This document shows, in pieces, positions 1 to 11,951 of a stretch of 64,000 nucleotides of DNA. The stretch is from Hymenopus coronatus. Lineage: Eukaryota; Arthropoda; Insecta; Mantodea; Hymenopodidae. Position numbers and translations under genes: made by a program. The stretch covers positions 102,004,501 to 102,068,500 of the forward strand of contig CM060881.1 in NCBI GenBank assembly GCA_030762935.1, in the 5' to 3' direction. Position 1 is the stretch's first letter. Every line of letters starts with the position of its first letter. A model generated the notes under the pieces. It saw nothing but the letters and a program-made list of their open reading frames with translations, had not been told where the DNA came from and did not search any database.

Positions 1-1394
1 AACACCATTCTAATGAGAAATTATATTACAAGATTACTCATTGGGTTGTAACGGATAGTAATTACTACTATTAGCTTTATTAAGACAATCAGGCTAAGCC
101 TTGCTAGCTCTCTCTAACGTGCTAAAGGAAAAATCGCACACCGTTTATGTCAGAGTAAATTGGTATACATGTTTCGTTGATTATTTCTATAACCACCATT
201 TTTTGTTCAAAAACATCGTTAGCGACTAGATTTACTTAAATTAGACAATTTAAACTAAAGTTATTACAACATTAAAATGTATTCCTAGTAACTAAACTTT
301 CTTAAAATGACAAAAAATGAAAATGTTACAAAAAATAGAATGCCACCGGAATTTAAATTGTTACTTAGCTGGCAACAATATTGTAAAACACTGTCGATAA
401 CGCTACATATTAACGGGGAAAGAGCAGTTGCAGTGCAGAACCAGAACACTACAACTAAATTTGAAGTACAATCTATGAATTAAGCTGAAAATAAAAGTAA
501 AATTCACTTTAACAGAAACATAGAAATTATTTATTTTATAAAGATTGACTCAGAAGGTATTATCGTGTCATTTTTACCTTTTTCCACTGTAGTAGAATAT
601 AGGCGATTAAAATATCGGTGTGTAAACTCCTTCTTGGCGTTAAGATTGCTGCCGTCTACGACTTGTCAATTTCAGAGAATTTAAACCATGATTAACAGTC
701 TAAAAATCTTCCTAGCGAGGGAGTATGGCTCACACATCTCTCTTGACCGAGCTCCAATGCTTTCAGTTCTTGCGACATCCCATCAACAACCAGATCTTAG
801 TTACCGTTTCTAAGGAAAACCTACACATTAGTAGAGACCCCAACAATTGGGCAGCCACACAATTTCTATGTAAGATACCAGGGTATATAGTACAAACATA
901 ATTCATAGTTCTGCGACGGATATCACTACCCATTTGTTTGTTTAATAGCATTCCTTATGTAATCAATGGTAGCGTATTTGCTATGAGATAGCTGTAGTTT
1001 GACTCAACTAGCGTTTCAAAAGTCATGCAGATGGTAGAGGAAAACATCAGCGACCCCATTTAGTGAATGTCCAATGCTTTCCTTTGTACCAGGTTACAGA
1101 GACAGCTGGGTTTCAGACTCAATTTGGGGTAGATGTAGGGGCTGCCTGTGTAGTAACTAACTGCTGCTTTTGTACTCTATAATTCATTAAAGGAAACCGC
1201 ATATTATCGGAGGTAATGCAACCATAATAACAAGTGCCGGAATTAAACACTCGAGAAGACAGAAGAAAATTTAAAGAAGGAAAAAAGGAGATTGGGCGTG
1301 TTTTTTCAGAGGGAATTCGCTACCCATCCAGTAAGGACATTGTACATATCTTCAAAAACTAGAACACAAAAAATTAACATAATATCGGGTCATG
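1..1394. other. AT-rich stretch, nothing recognised
   Basis: No open reading frame longer than about 60 codons and no repeat found elsewhere in the window was recognised here. It ends where the Tc1-like relic begins. Confidence 0.5.
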
Positions 1395-2010
1395 AACCCT
1401 CAGCCCCTATAACTGCTCTCAATCTTCGGGGCATTACAAAACTAAATTGCCTGCAGTAATGTGGACGAGAAGTTATAACATCCCAGGCTTTTTAAATTTG
1501 TGTCCAGAAGTTATCTACAGGTAAACTTCAGCGCAGCTTCTTTTTTACCTCAGCTCATACCTTCAATGTTCAAATCTGGTGAACAGGGAGGCTAGTCTAC
1601 CAATCTGAAAGCCGATTTAAAGGCTTTCTAGATGTCTGGATAGGATGATTATCCTGTACAAAATCAACAATTTAATCACGATATCTCATCCTCACTGACG
1701 AAATCAAAATATTGTCGAGTATTACCGTGTGCTGCACACCGTTCTGTGTATCTTCATGCTGCCACAGCACACCTAGACCGTTCCCTTACTTCCAGTCGCA
1801 ACACTATACAGATACGCGACCGTGATGAAATTCTGAAACCATGTATTTTGCATCGTATTGAGACCGCTTTGGACGAGACACAGACGCTTTTCCCTTATGT
1901 GTGGAATAAATACCTCCTTGTCTGAGAATATTTCAGTTGAAGTTTATTCTGTTGTATCGGTTTGTGAAAGATATGTTGAGTACCTAACATTGGATTCGAA
2001 AAACGTTTCA
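1395..2010 (-). pseudogene. Tc1-like transposase relic
   Basis: On the minus strand, broken frames read like the catalytic domain of a Tc1-type (IS630/Tc1/mariner) DDE transposase. In order they show FSDKEV near 1930, GRVSV near 1815, NGLGVLWQHEDTQNGVQ near 1745, a run ending VQDNHPIQTSR at about 1635-1665, PVHQI/SPDLNIEG at about 1560-1600 (frame shifts inside the motif), and SLPVDNFWTQI then SRPHYCRQF and MPRRLRAVI down to about 1400. QDNHP carries the second catalytic aspartate; SPDLN precedes the position of the third acidic residue. Several in-frame stops and at least one frameshift make it non-functional. The helix-turn-helix N-terminus and the inverted termini were not found, so it is an old fragment. 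The family identity is recognised from motif order only. Confidence 0.7.
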
Positions 2011-2630
2011 AAGCATTGGTTTTCTTAACAATACTTTTAGTACATTTTCACTATATACAGATTCCATTTTTTTTTCATGAGAGAACTGTTCGTGTCTGAT
2101 ACGTTTGCGTGCCACATGTTCAGTGTGTAGCATATTGCTGTTTGTTACAATAAACCCTTAAGAAGGCATCACAATAACTATCATCACTAACTGTACCAAA
2201 TGTGGTGTATGAAACAAGTATATCCAAAATAAGTAACCGCAATGTGTTTTATTCTACATCATTAAAAGAAGGAAAAGAAAATGTTTGCTACATGTGTTAA
2301 GCGAACCAGAGAAGTAACCTGTGTTTTATCACAGCGCTACAGTGAACACACATGGAATGTGGCAGGTTTAATAATGCCGTACAATCCGAACTAAGTTATG
2401 TTTTGCGTCAATATTTTAGTTAAAATTGAGAGTTTTGCTGTTGAAGAAGCTTAAGTTATGTATTTGGTAATGCTTATTAATCATATGGGTTGGCAATATT
2501 AAGATTTGGAACTTGTGACAACTTGTTGCTGCCGCTACACAACTGTATCGCGGATGGTGTTCGCAAGGCGCTGTTCAGTGTAGAACTTAAGACGATTTTG
2601 ATATTCTAGACATGACTCATTTTTTTTTCC
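2011..2630. other. AT-rich stretch, nothing recognised
   Basis: No coding or repeat signal was recognised between the Tc1-like relic and the first HLE trace. Confidence 0.45.
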
Positions 2631-2667
2631 ACGGATGTACATAATACTTGGTAGAGAAAGTTAAAAT
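2631..2667 (+). repeat. HLE 3' hairpin fragment
   Basis: The sequence GATGTACATAATAC followed by GTAGAGAAAGTTAAAA is the decayed 3' terminus of an HLE element. The rest of that copy is missing. It lies about 17 bases upstream of the 5' end of the next copy in the same orientation. Confidence 0.55.
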
Positions 2668-2683
2668 GTGAAGCTACCATATA

Positions 2684-3554
2684 GAGTCTTATGTGTTCCA
2701 TTCACAAGACTTTTGCTAGCAGTTGCACAAATAGACATTCCTTACAGAAGTTTGTTCTTTTGTCTAGTTCATATTAATCGAGATAAATCTAGTAGAATAG
2801 GTCTTACTGTTTCCTTCCTTTCAAGCGAAGGGGAAGGAAATAAGTGGACATAAATACGATAATATGCTCAAACAATTGTCAACTCCTTTAAAGGCTGGTC
2901 GACATGTCAAGAATTGAAGTTCGCTTAGTTTTGCTTGTCAGCAAAATTAAAACAAAGATAAAACACATTGTGACCCCTCTTTTGAGAAATTACGCAGTTC
3001 AAAATTGAAACCTATAACAAAGGAATATCTCGGAAGCTGTCAGTTCTATAACAAAAACTGTTTTTTTTTTTTAACAAGATCTACATTTTTTGTGCGGTAA
3101 GTCTTTGTCTTTTTCTTATGGTTTAGCAGATACGCAAAATCAAGCAAAATTTATCCAGAATGAACACCACTCAGAAGCTAATCACAGAAATTTCAAGATA
3201 TATATTACCTTTGTCACAAAAATATTTTAAAATATGGTATTTAATCAAAATCGTTAAAGCCATTTTTGATAAAACAACATTATCAAAACACTTTTCATGT
3301 AAAGGGAAGTTTGGGGTGGAGTATTTTGTTGAAAATCTTCGCGTTGCCTCCTGAATTAAATACCCATTATGGTATTAAACCAACTTTTTGTTTTTGCGCT
3401 ATACTGATCACAGACACACATATACACAATGTTTCTAAAATCTCTTTTTTGGACACAGATGGTCACAAAAACGTGTAATTCTGGAGAAATGTTGGTAGCA
3501 AATTCTTGTGTAGAATACAAACCTACATTGTAGACAGGTGTTAGAGAAAGTAAA
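2684..3554 (+). repeat. HLE element, full length but degenerate
   Basis: It begins ATGTGTTCCATTCACAAGAC and ends GTTAGAGAAAGTAAA. Internal landmarks are in order: a decayed upstream third, the GAATATCTC block near 3025, AATCAAAATCGTTA near 3245, CATGTAAAGGG near 3296 and an ACACACAT core near 3415. The hairpin near 3520-3555 is eroded. Short ORFs here are chance readings of the repeat. Confidence 0.7.
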
Positions 3555-3826
3555 TCAATAAATGAATACGCAAAACACAAGCAATAAATAACAAGTTGCA
3601 AATAACCATTTCGCTGCAATAATTTCATTGTAAGTAAAATATTTGGTTTGAATCTTAAAAACTGCCTGTTTAAGTATGTAATTTTGATATTTGTTTCATT
3701 TTTGAGATGTACTGACGGAGATTAAATGGTGCAACACATGAACACTCGAAGGTTTTAATAAAATGATTTTCTGAAGTCTCAATTCACGTCTTTGCAGTGA
3801 ACAATTTTTGGAACTATAATAGGTAA

Positions 3827-4425
3827 AAAAAAACTGATGTTTTCCATTCACATGGCTTATTCTAGCTGTTCCACAAACATACCATTCTAACAAAAGATTA
3901 TTCTTTTATCTACATCAAACTAATCAAAATAAACATTAGCAAAATTGGTCTTATTACTTATTCTTTCCAAACAGAAGAGAAGTAAGGGAATACACTAGGC
4001 TGAAGCAATAGTCAAATCTTTTAAAACCACGTCGCTAAGTGGAACAATTGAAATTCTCTTCCCTTTGCTTGCTTGGAGTTAACAAAAGAGTGGTGAAAAT
4101 TTTAAGTAGCTCGGAATACCTCAAAAAGGGTTTACTTTAAGCCAACATTCTTGTGTACTAAATTTTTGTGTATTTCTGACGGTTTACCTGTTAATACAAA
4201 AGTCATCCAGGATGAAGCGGTCTTCAGAGACTATTCCCAGAAAATTCAAAATGTACATTTTATTTGTGGTGTAAATCTCTTTTATATACGAGATTTCAAT
4301 CAAAATTATTGGAGCCATTTTTGAGAAAACAACATTTTGAAATATTTTCCATGTAGATACTAGTTTGAGGTCAGGAGATATTCTTAAAAATTTTTCTGTC
4401 ACATCCTAGCAAAAGTTGTAATATG
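3827..4425 (+). repeat. HLE element, 3' truncated
   Basis: The 5' end (A-run, CTGATG, TCCATTCACATGGC) and the first two thirds are present, through TCTTCAGAGACTATTCCCAG and a block near 4395. The CA core and hairpin are missing. An inverted copy starts about 20 bases further on, so the two face each other. Confidence 0.75.
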
Positions 4426-4446
4426 TTTCTAGAAGTGTTGTTTAGT

Positions 4447-5210
4447 TTCTACACATGCTATGTACATCCTGTGCAGAGAAAGTATTGTATTCCACCCAGA
4501 AAATTATATGCTGAAATTTCGCCGTAAATACATTTTTGAGGTCCCCTGAATCAAGAAAATAAATTACAAAAAGGTTCATGTGTATGTCTGTGGACAGGAT
4601 AGCTCAAAAACTTAAAGGCCGTTAAGTTTATTATCCCCCAAGGATGCGACAAAAATATTTCCCCTTTATATGGAAATATTTTGTTTTTCTCCAAAATGGC
4701 TGTAGAGATTTTGATTAAAATACCAGTATTGTACATATTTACATAACAAATAAAATATACATCTTGAATTTTCTAGGAATAGCTTCTGAAGACCTATTTG
4801 TCGTGGATGAATGTTGCTGACAAAAACTTAGTACACAAAAACGGAGATCTCTTAAAACACATAACACGTCTTCAGTAATGCATTTTTTGTAGAGTAAACT
4901 GTTTCCAAAATATTCCTTGTTATTTGTTTCAATTTTAAACTACGTAATGTTTCTCAAATGTGGTTAGATATGTTTCCCTACATCTCGCTTGTTTTTACTG
5001 CTGGCTTTGCAAAGCGAACCGAACTTCAATTGTTCACATAGCGACCAGTTTTTGAAAGATATTATCACGTTAGCTATATTTCCCTTTTGCTTACAAGGAA
5101 TCAAGTAGTAAGACAATTTCTGCTGATGGTTTTGTCGATTAGCATGATGTAAAGAAAATATATTTTGTAAGAATAGTTTGTTTGCAGCATGGGTAGAAAA
5201 AGTGATGTGA
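4447..5210 (-). repeat. HLE element, minus strand
   Basis: It reads inward from the 3' hairpin remnant (TTTCTACACATGCTATGTACAT, then GAGAAAGTATTGTATTCCACCC) to the 5' box GTAGAAAAAGTGATGTGA. Its core has GTGTATGTCTGTGG in place of a long CA run. The 128-codon ORF at 4964-5350 overlaps it and is treated as chance. Confidence 0.75.
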
Positions 5211-6849
5211 CGAGATCTCAATACCTTCTCTATTCTGCTATAGTCATAGTATATGTAGAGATAGGAATTATATAACAGTAAGAATCTTTTCTGCTGTGTA
5301 GATTTCACTTCAAAACAAAGCTTAGAAAAGTTGCACTCCATTACATACATAAATGTTAGAGGGCAATATTTCTTCTTCTTAAGTTTATTACGGGTGTTAA
5401 TCAGGAAATGCCAAGTACTCTGATAGTGAGGACCAAGTGCTCACTTGGATAAAGTGAACCATTATGTTGTTCGCCTTATTCTAATGGATGTTCACATAGA
5501 GCGTGACCTACATACACAATTTTGCCAATAACTTGTTGGCATGTATTCTGTGCCATTGCACACGTAGTTAAAGCTGAAAGCTGGGTAAGAGTAATATTCA
5601 TCTTCTTGACCTCCTTCTCTTCAAGTATCCTGTTTTTACTGCCGGACAAATGTCAGATTTAAAGTTATCCGATGGACCTCAGTATAATAGGAAACGTATA
5701 TCACGGCCTTCGCATATAGGTATATTGACTGGAAGAATATTCTATTGTTTAAACCAATGGATAAGGACGGTTGTACGTCGGAAAGTTTCCTGGAGAGTCA
5801 TATATCGAATCGGAATCTAATCACGAGATGTTCTAACTGGTTTTAAAATAAGAAACATACCTCCCTACCTCTGCTAAACGAAAATACATTATGTGTTCCA
5901 TTCCCACACATTGAGACAGTAACTCTTCAATATCCGCGTAATTATGCATAACAATAATATGTAGAAATAATCTCTATTGCGTAACGATCGGTATTGCCGA
6001 TATTGATCATTGTCCTTAATTAAGTAGATAGCCTTTGTATATAGCAATGTATTATTAATCACAGTAAGGGGTTATAAACTTTGCTTTAACTATCATTTTA
6101 GTTGCGAATATTTGTATTTTCTTAATATTTTTACATGCTAAGTCGACAAGAGTTGAAACGTGGTTTTAACTGTAAATGCTCAGATTCCCGTTAGCAAGAG
6201 ACCTTGATATGAGTTGAGCTTTCAAAAGGAAACATTCCAAAATGTTATTGCCCTGTCTTTTGTATAACGTTGAGTGACTTTAAGGAATAGAGGCATAAGT
6301 ACATGCAGCCAATAGCAAGAAGGGATTCTATGTATAGAGAAAGGAAGTTAAGTTTAAAATCACAACCGTTTTGGGCAGTTCTACACCAGATTCCGTGGAC
6401 GACACTATGTCGGTCACTGGAGCAAAAATCGCGCCATGTTGCTCACTCGGTTGAAACAAAGAATTCATGGTTTTGCTTTCCCCACATTTGCAATCCTCAC
6501 CCACCAGTTTGCAGGAGTCACTTGGTTGCCAACGATTAGGGTTTATATCGTGTAATATTATACCATGCATAATTTTCTTAAATAATATTTAGGAACCAGT
6601 GATTACTGCTATTTTTCTTTACTACCTTTTTTGTATTTCCTTCTGTACCACGCCCTGTACTGAGTAATTCATGTTCGCCGATGAAGAGAAACAACCTGAG
6701 CTGAGACCGGAGCAGCAAGGACATCAGAAGGTAGGGAAGTGTCACTAGGTTCCACCCTAACCGGACCAACTGCCCCACACAATAACGCAGACGCTACTTT
6801 GTCATTTACTATTTAAAATAACAATCAGGACAAAGTCACCAATATCAGT
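5211..6849. other. Unique-looking AT-rich DNA
   Basis: No repeat shared with the rest of the window and no recognisable protein was seen. Two overlapping opposite-strand ORFs of about 80 codons at 6303-6570 have no recognised motif and mutually exclude each other as evidence of coding. Confidence 0.45.
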
Positions 6850-7205
6850 TACACCATTCTCCAACTAGTTATAAAAGATTATTACTTTATCTACGCAGTG
6901 CAAATCAAGATAATCTAATTACCTAGTTCTTTATAAGTATAAGGGATATAGGGTATTACTCTTGTCTAAGGCGACGGTTAACTCCTTTAAATCGCTAGCG
7001 ATTTTCAATGAAATTTGATTCTCTTTATGTTCAGGTGTAAAAGAAAACCGATGTGAAATGGATTTGGACTTCCTGTTTAAGAACATTTTTAAGTATTTTA
7101 AAATTGAACCCAATAGCAGGAAATATCTCTGATATGGTTAGCTATAGAAAATAAAGGATGCATATGACGTAAAGAGTGTGTTTCAATGAGAGCTTTTGTA
7201 TAATA
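6850..7205 (+). repeat. HLE fragment, highly degenerate
   Basis: The start-proximal third is recognisable from AAAAGATTATT...CTTTATCTAC through AAAATTGAACCCAATAGCAGGAAATATCTC to GTGTGTTTCAA. Both the 5' tip and the 3' half are absent. Confidence 0.5.
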
Positions 7206-7603
7206 AAAAGAATTAAAAGTATATGCTTATTCAGGGGATAAAAATTAAAAAAAAAATAAAGAAAAGTCAATTAACGTGCACAAATAAACCTTTTCTGCGA
7301 TACAAGTTGTTATCTGTTTAATGCATAAATGTTAAAAGGTGTACACAAATGAACATCAAATCTTTTTGTTACTCAACACGGGAAAGCAGGATCTTGTAAC
7401 TCAAACATTTTTTTTCTACAACCGAGCGTAACTGAGTAGTTTACGAGCTCATTGATTTTTACGGAATCCATGCGCAAGCGTAAAATGCAAGCGTAAAGTA
7501 ATGTTGTTCCAACCTTACGCTCGCCAAAATAAACATATATGGATCTATGTTTACCATTACTAAGAATTTAAATTACTGCGGTCCACGACAAACCAATATT
7601 ATT

Positions 7604-7850
7604 TTTTTTTATTATTGTTTCATTTATATAGCCCCCTTTAACATCTAAGGTCATATCGGGGGCTTTGTACTTGAAACGAATCGTAGGTTCTTTTTTTTTT
7701 TTTTTTTTTTTTATTTTATTTTACGTCTGGTTTAATCACACACACACATTCAATTTCACATACATACTTCCAGACTCTGTGGGGGATAGGGAATAATTCT
7801 GGCTAAAGAAAAATTCCCTGCCCCGCTGACCACTCGGCCACGGAGGCAGT
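7604..7850 (-). repeat. tRNA-derived SINE (type C) with target duplication
   Basis: Minus-strand copy: read inward from 7850 it starts ACTGCCTCCGTGGCCGAGTGG, a tRNA-like A box, and runs to an AT-rich end ATATAGCCCCCTTTAA and an A-rich tail at 7604-7625. A perfect 10-bp target duplication CAATATTATT flanks it at 7594-7603 and 7851-7860. An internal poly(T) run at about 7690-7712 is an expansion. The same family occurs at 60041-60314, where a clear B box is kept. It is inferred to be mobilised by a LINE. Confidence 0.85.
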
Positions 7851-7860
7851 CAATATTATT

Positions 7861-8776
7861 ATTGTTCTGTGATATATTTTGAGAAACTAGCAGATTTTGA
7901 GATCTGTGCTATTCTTAGATCTGCGAAAGAAACAGAATCAAATTTACTACTGCTAAATTCCTCACTGATACGATTCAACTTTAAATAGCCCCGATAAGTC
8001 CCCTAATTCTTTTAACGCACGAAGGGATATTAGCACTCGTTAAATACGGGGCATTTGCCCTCCAAATATATCTTCTTATAATGCATGTGTAGTGCATGTG
8101 GCTGATTTACTCACTAACATACAAACTTAAACCGCACTTCTATTTAGTTTGGCATCCTGCTAGATACAGCTGTCTGTTTTTTGTTCGCTGTAAGCTGAAA
8201 GTAATGTATTCCTCCGCATTCAGTAGTAGATCCGCCTCCCACACGTTATTGGTTTAGTTTAGAAGTTTACACCAGCTCTCCTCACCACGTACTCCCTGGA
8301 ACAACAATATCTGCGTCACTTCCTCGTTTACATAAACGGAATTCACTTGGCTCTTGTTGTTAAACAACTAACCATTTCAGTATTGTCTTACTGAAATAGA
8401 TTCCGATTGCACTCATTATGTGTAACGCAAGTAACGCAAGTAGTTGGTCACATCAAGGTACATTTTCTCAGTGTTTGCAATAAACACACAGTAATATTTT
8501 GCTGCAGTATAATCTAATTTATTAAGTGCAAAGTGTTAAATCAATTGCGTTAAATCGTATCATGGGTTAAAAGACCGTACATGTTCTCTATGAAAACATC
8601 TGAATTGAAAATGTTACTCACCTCTAATTTTATATTCACAACACTGTAAACACAAACATGCATATTCATGTTAAAAGAACAAAAGAAGCAAAAACATTCC
8701 TATATCACACATCTACACACTCGTATTCACGCTAAGATCATTCTTTCATGTAGATGATGATATAACAAATATATCT
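7861..8776. other. AT-rich stretch, nothing recognised
   Basis: No repeat or coding signal recognised. GTAACGCAA is repeated twice near 8430-8450. Confidence 0.4.
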
Positions 8777-8816
8777 ACATTATTGAAATTTGTAGCCTTT
8801 CACGGACGGTGTCAGT

Positions 8817-8950
8817 ATAAGAAAAATTATTATCCGGGCTTGTAGGCCGTGAAGATGTCTGCCGCAGCCGCAGACGAAACGTCTGGGAAGATGAAGAAGG
8901 AGGAGATCAGTAGACCACGGCCTACAAGCCCGGGTAATAATTTTTCTTAT
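8817..8950. repeat. Inverted repeat, 35-bp arms
   Basis: The arms at 8817-8851 and 8916-8950 are inverted copies with a single mismatch. The 64-base spacer is GC-rich and contains TGAAGA (8850-8855), a six-base stem GTCTGC/GCAGAC (8857-8862 and 8870-8875) and GAAACG (8876-8881). The same TGAAGA-stem-GAAACG arrangement occurs in the 22945-23142 palindrome. It resembles the terminal part of a retroelement, but I cannot name it. Opposite-strand ORFs over it are by-products of the symmetry. Confidence 0.8.
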
Positions 8951-8970
8951 ATCTATACTATATTTACACA

Positions 8971-9294
8971 AACTGCTTATCAAGCGGGAGACCTGGGTTC
9001 GATACTCAGTACAGGCGTGGGGATTTTCCCCCCGCTGGGAGACCTGGCCCGGGGTGCACTCAGCCTCGTAGGGTCCCTGGGGGGGGGCCAATTGAGGAGC
9101 TACTTGATGGAGAAGTAGCGGCTCCAGGTCTTGAGGACCGCATTAATCGGCCGGGGGGTTCAAGGCGCTGACCGCGTCTCACCCTCCAATACTGCACCCC
9201 ATCCATGACGTCTGTAGTGGACCGAGATGGGGGACGTAGCGGTCGGGCTGTAGGCCAAGGTTCCCCATGAGCTGTCGTGCCATGCAGTTGTTGT
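8971..9294 (+). repeat. GC-rich tRNA-derived SINE (type A) with target duplication
   Basis: A polymerase III B box, GGTTCGATACT, lies at 8996-9006. The body is a roughly 300-bp GC-rich sequence ending GAGCTGTCGTGCCATG and a short TTG-rich tail. A perfect target duplication TATTTACACA flanks it at 8961-8970 and 9295-9304. The tRNA-like head is shorter than in the sister copy at 38717-39058, so this copy is 5' truncated or diverged. Confidence 0.88.
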
Positions 9295-9304
9295 TATTTA
9301 CACA

Positions 9305-9924
9305 TAGACTTTATCTTTTAGCACACCAAATCCCATTAACTATGTGCCCAAGGTTGGCCAGTTTTGGCTGTTTAGAATTAAACTCCAGCATGCTGCCTCC
9401 AGTGTTTTACCTTAGATAGTAATGTTTTCCGAATCATTCTTATTTCTTAAATACCTTCTTTCTTTCTTTCTATCAAGACGGCAGGGAGTGAGTGAGTTAC
9501 TGCTCCTTAATTTGGACATACCTGTTTTAACCCATTATATAGAGTCATCATCTACCTATGTTTACAATATGCTGTAGAACCTCTTAAATATAATAATTAT
9601 TTACAGCTTCGAGTAACTAATCAAAGCCTATTTTCAGTCAAGCTAGTAATATTCAAGCCCAATCTTCATTGTAACTTCTGACAAAAATATACCGCCTGGC
9701 AATCAGACTATATAACATTACTATGCCTCTAGGCAGAATCTTATAACTTATTACTACATAAAACTACTATTAGTACTTTTAACCCGGCATATAAAAATTT
9801 AAACCATTTGATCAATTAGGAGCAATTTTTATTCTTTCAAAAACCACTAGTATACTTATTTTCAATATCCTGCAGCATGTCTACATTTCAACCATGTGGA
9901 ATAATTTCAGTGTACTGCATTAAA
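9305..9924. other. AT-rich stretch, nothing recognised
   Basis: Apart from a short CTTT run near 9450-9470, nothing was recognised. Confidence 0.4.
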
Positions 9925-10540
9925 CTTCTAATATGCTCCATTCAAATGATAGACTGTTGGTAAAAAGCTTATTCTTTTATCTAATACGTGCTTTACGAAA
10001 TAAGTGTTAGCAAAATACTCTTAGTGCTTGCTTCTAAAGCAGTAGGCAAATATTTTAAAAACTGGTTGCTATATAGTTGACCTGACAAATTCCAGCATGG
10101 AAAAAGTTAAAATATTTTAAAACTAAAACCAATAGTAAGGATACCTAAAAAAAATTCTCAATTCCACACAAAAAGTATGCATATAACATAATTTGTGTGC
10201 TTTAATATGATATGCATTTTTGGTGTTATAAGTTTTTCTCTATCCAGAATGAAGAGGTCTTCAGTTTCAGGAAAATTCATGATTTGCATTTTATTAATCA
10301 CGTTAATGTTTTAATATACTGCATTTAAATCACAAGCATATAGCCATTTATTGAGAAATTTTAAATTTTCTAAAGTTAATGTAAAGGATATTTTGGGTGC
10401 GGAAATGTTCCTAAAAATATTCCTGTCGCAGTCCTGGAATATACTAAACTTAAATACCAAGTTTGGTATTTTACAAAACTTTCGTTTTTGGGCTATCGTG
10501 CACACAGACGCACGAATACACACACAGATGAAACTCTTTT
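9925..10540 (+). repeat. HLE element, outer copy, left part
   Basis: It begins near AATATGCTCCATTCAAATGAT and runs through all upstream blocks to the CA core (ACACACACAGATG). There it breaks at TATAAAAA, where a second HLE starts. The rest of this copy resumes at about 11394. Confidence 0.7.
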
Positions 10541-10816
10541 ATAAAAATCTGATGTGTAACATTCACATGACTTTCTCTACATCTTTGCAACAAATTATTG
10601 TTAAAAATCTTATACTATACTTCATACTAATCAGAAAAAATTAGCAGAAATAGTCTTATTACTTGCTTCCTTGTAAGTAGAACCGAAATAAGGGAGTACC
10701 TTAGGTTAAAGTGATAGTTAAAAGCTGGTTGCTATGTTACTGAAGTTCCTTTGTTTGTTTGGACAGCAGTTAACAAATTCCTGTATGAGAAAGGTAAAAG
10801 TTTTTCATAGAAGAAA

Positions 10817-10865
<49 letters not shown>

Positions 10866-11393
10866 GAATGTCACAAAAACGAACTCCATGAAAAAAATGT
10901 TAACATAAATTGTGTGTTTTAACGTGCTCTACATTATTTTTGTTGTAAGTTTCTGTTCATCTCTTTCGGTCTAGCAGATATGCAAAATTCCGTCAAATTC
11001 ATCCACAGTAAAATAGTCTTCAGAGGCTATTCCCAGAAAATTCAAGATATACATTTTATTTGTCAGGTAAATATCTTTAATATACGAAATTTTAATCAAA
11101 ATCGTTAGAGCCATGAAAAAAGTCACATGTAAAGGGTAGCTTAGGGTGGGGAATTTTTCTCAAAATCTTCGTGTCGCATCCCTGGAAGATACTAAGCTTA
11201 AATTCCAACTTTAGTATTTTACCAACTTTTCGTTTTTGAACTATCATGTTCACAGACACACGGACACACACACGGATATTTTTCTGAAAATCCTTTTTTT
11301 GGATACAGGGGACCCTAAAACATATTTCCGGTGAAATCTCGGTATCGTATTTTTGGGTGAATACCTTCTCTATACACTATGTACATAGTATGG
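10541..11393 (+). repeat. HLE element nested in another HLE
   Basis: It starts AAAAATCTGATGTGTAACATTCACATGAC and reaches TCTCTATACACTATGTACATAGTA, but the outer hairpin arm is missing at the junction with the older copy. A 47-base poly(A) at 10818-10864 has expanded at the A-rich GAAACCAATAACAAGG position of the family. The 62-codon lysine-rich ORF across it is an artefact. Confidence 0.75.
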
Positions 11394-11497
11394 AGGTACA
11401 GGAGATCCTAAAACCTGTATTTTTAGTGAAACTTCGATATCGAATTTTTGGGTGGAATGGAATGCCTTTTGTACCTGTGTGCTAGTAGAGAAAGCAA
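11394..11497 (+). repeat. HLE element, outer copy, right part
   Basis: It resumes at ACAGGAGATCCTAAAACC, continues TTCGATATCGAATTTTTGGG and ends GCTAGTAGAGAAAGCAAAA. It supplies the terminal 100 bp missing from the 9925-10540 copy, which shows that the intervening element was inserted into it. Confidence 0.7.
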
Positions 11498-11951
11498 AAA
11501 TTAGTTACCTTAAGCCGTAAATGGGGAAATCATTATATCGTGTGGTCAATTTGCGATATGGCTACTATTACATTTATGTGAGATTCTTTGTTCTCCAGTG
11601 ACATCACTGTGCTGTGCTATTTAATTAGTGGTGAATTATACGCTCAAGGCTACGCCTTTATGGCTTCAAATGTCAACTGTCAGCTACTACCTTCTGTTAG
11701 CACCCTGTAGGGTAGTATTAAAATATCTCTGTCTTGTGTGAAGTGCTTTATTTAAAGTGTGAAATACTTCGCTGCTGTATTTGTTTTATATTACTCCTGT
11801 AAAACACCTATAAATAGTTCGCGGTTTAATTTTTATAAATGTATACTTACTCTTACAGTACATAGTAGTTAAAGACGGTATTCTGTACAGAAATGTTAAC
11901 AAAAATGTATGCTTTTGAGGACTACTGGACCAAAAAAAATCTGTTATCTGT
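11498..11951. other. AT-rich stretch, nothing recognised
   Basis: No repeat or coding signal recognised between two HLE copies. Confidence 0.4.

Noticed and set aside
4964..5350. 128-codon minus-strand ORF
   Set aside because: Most of it overlaps the 5' part of a non-coding HLE copy, and no motif or codon pattern supports it.
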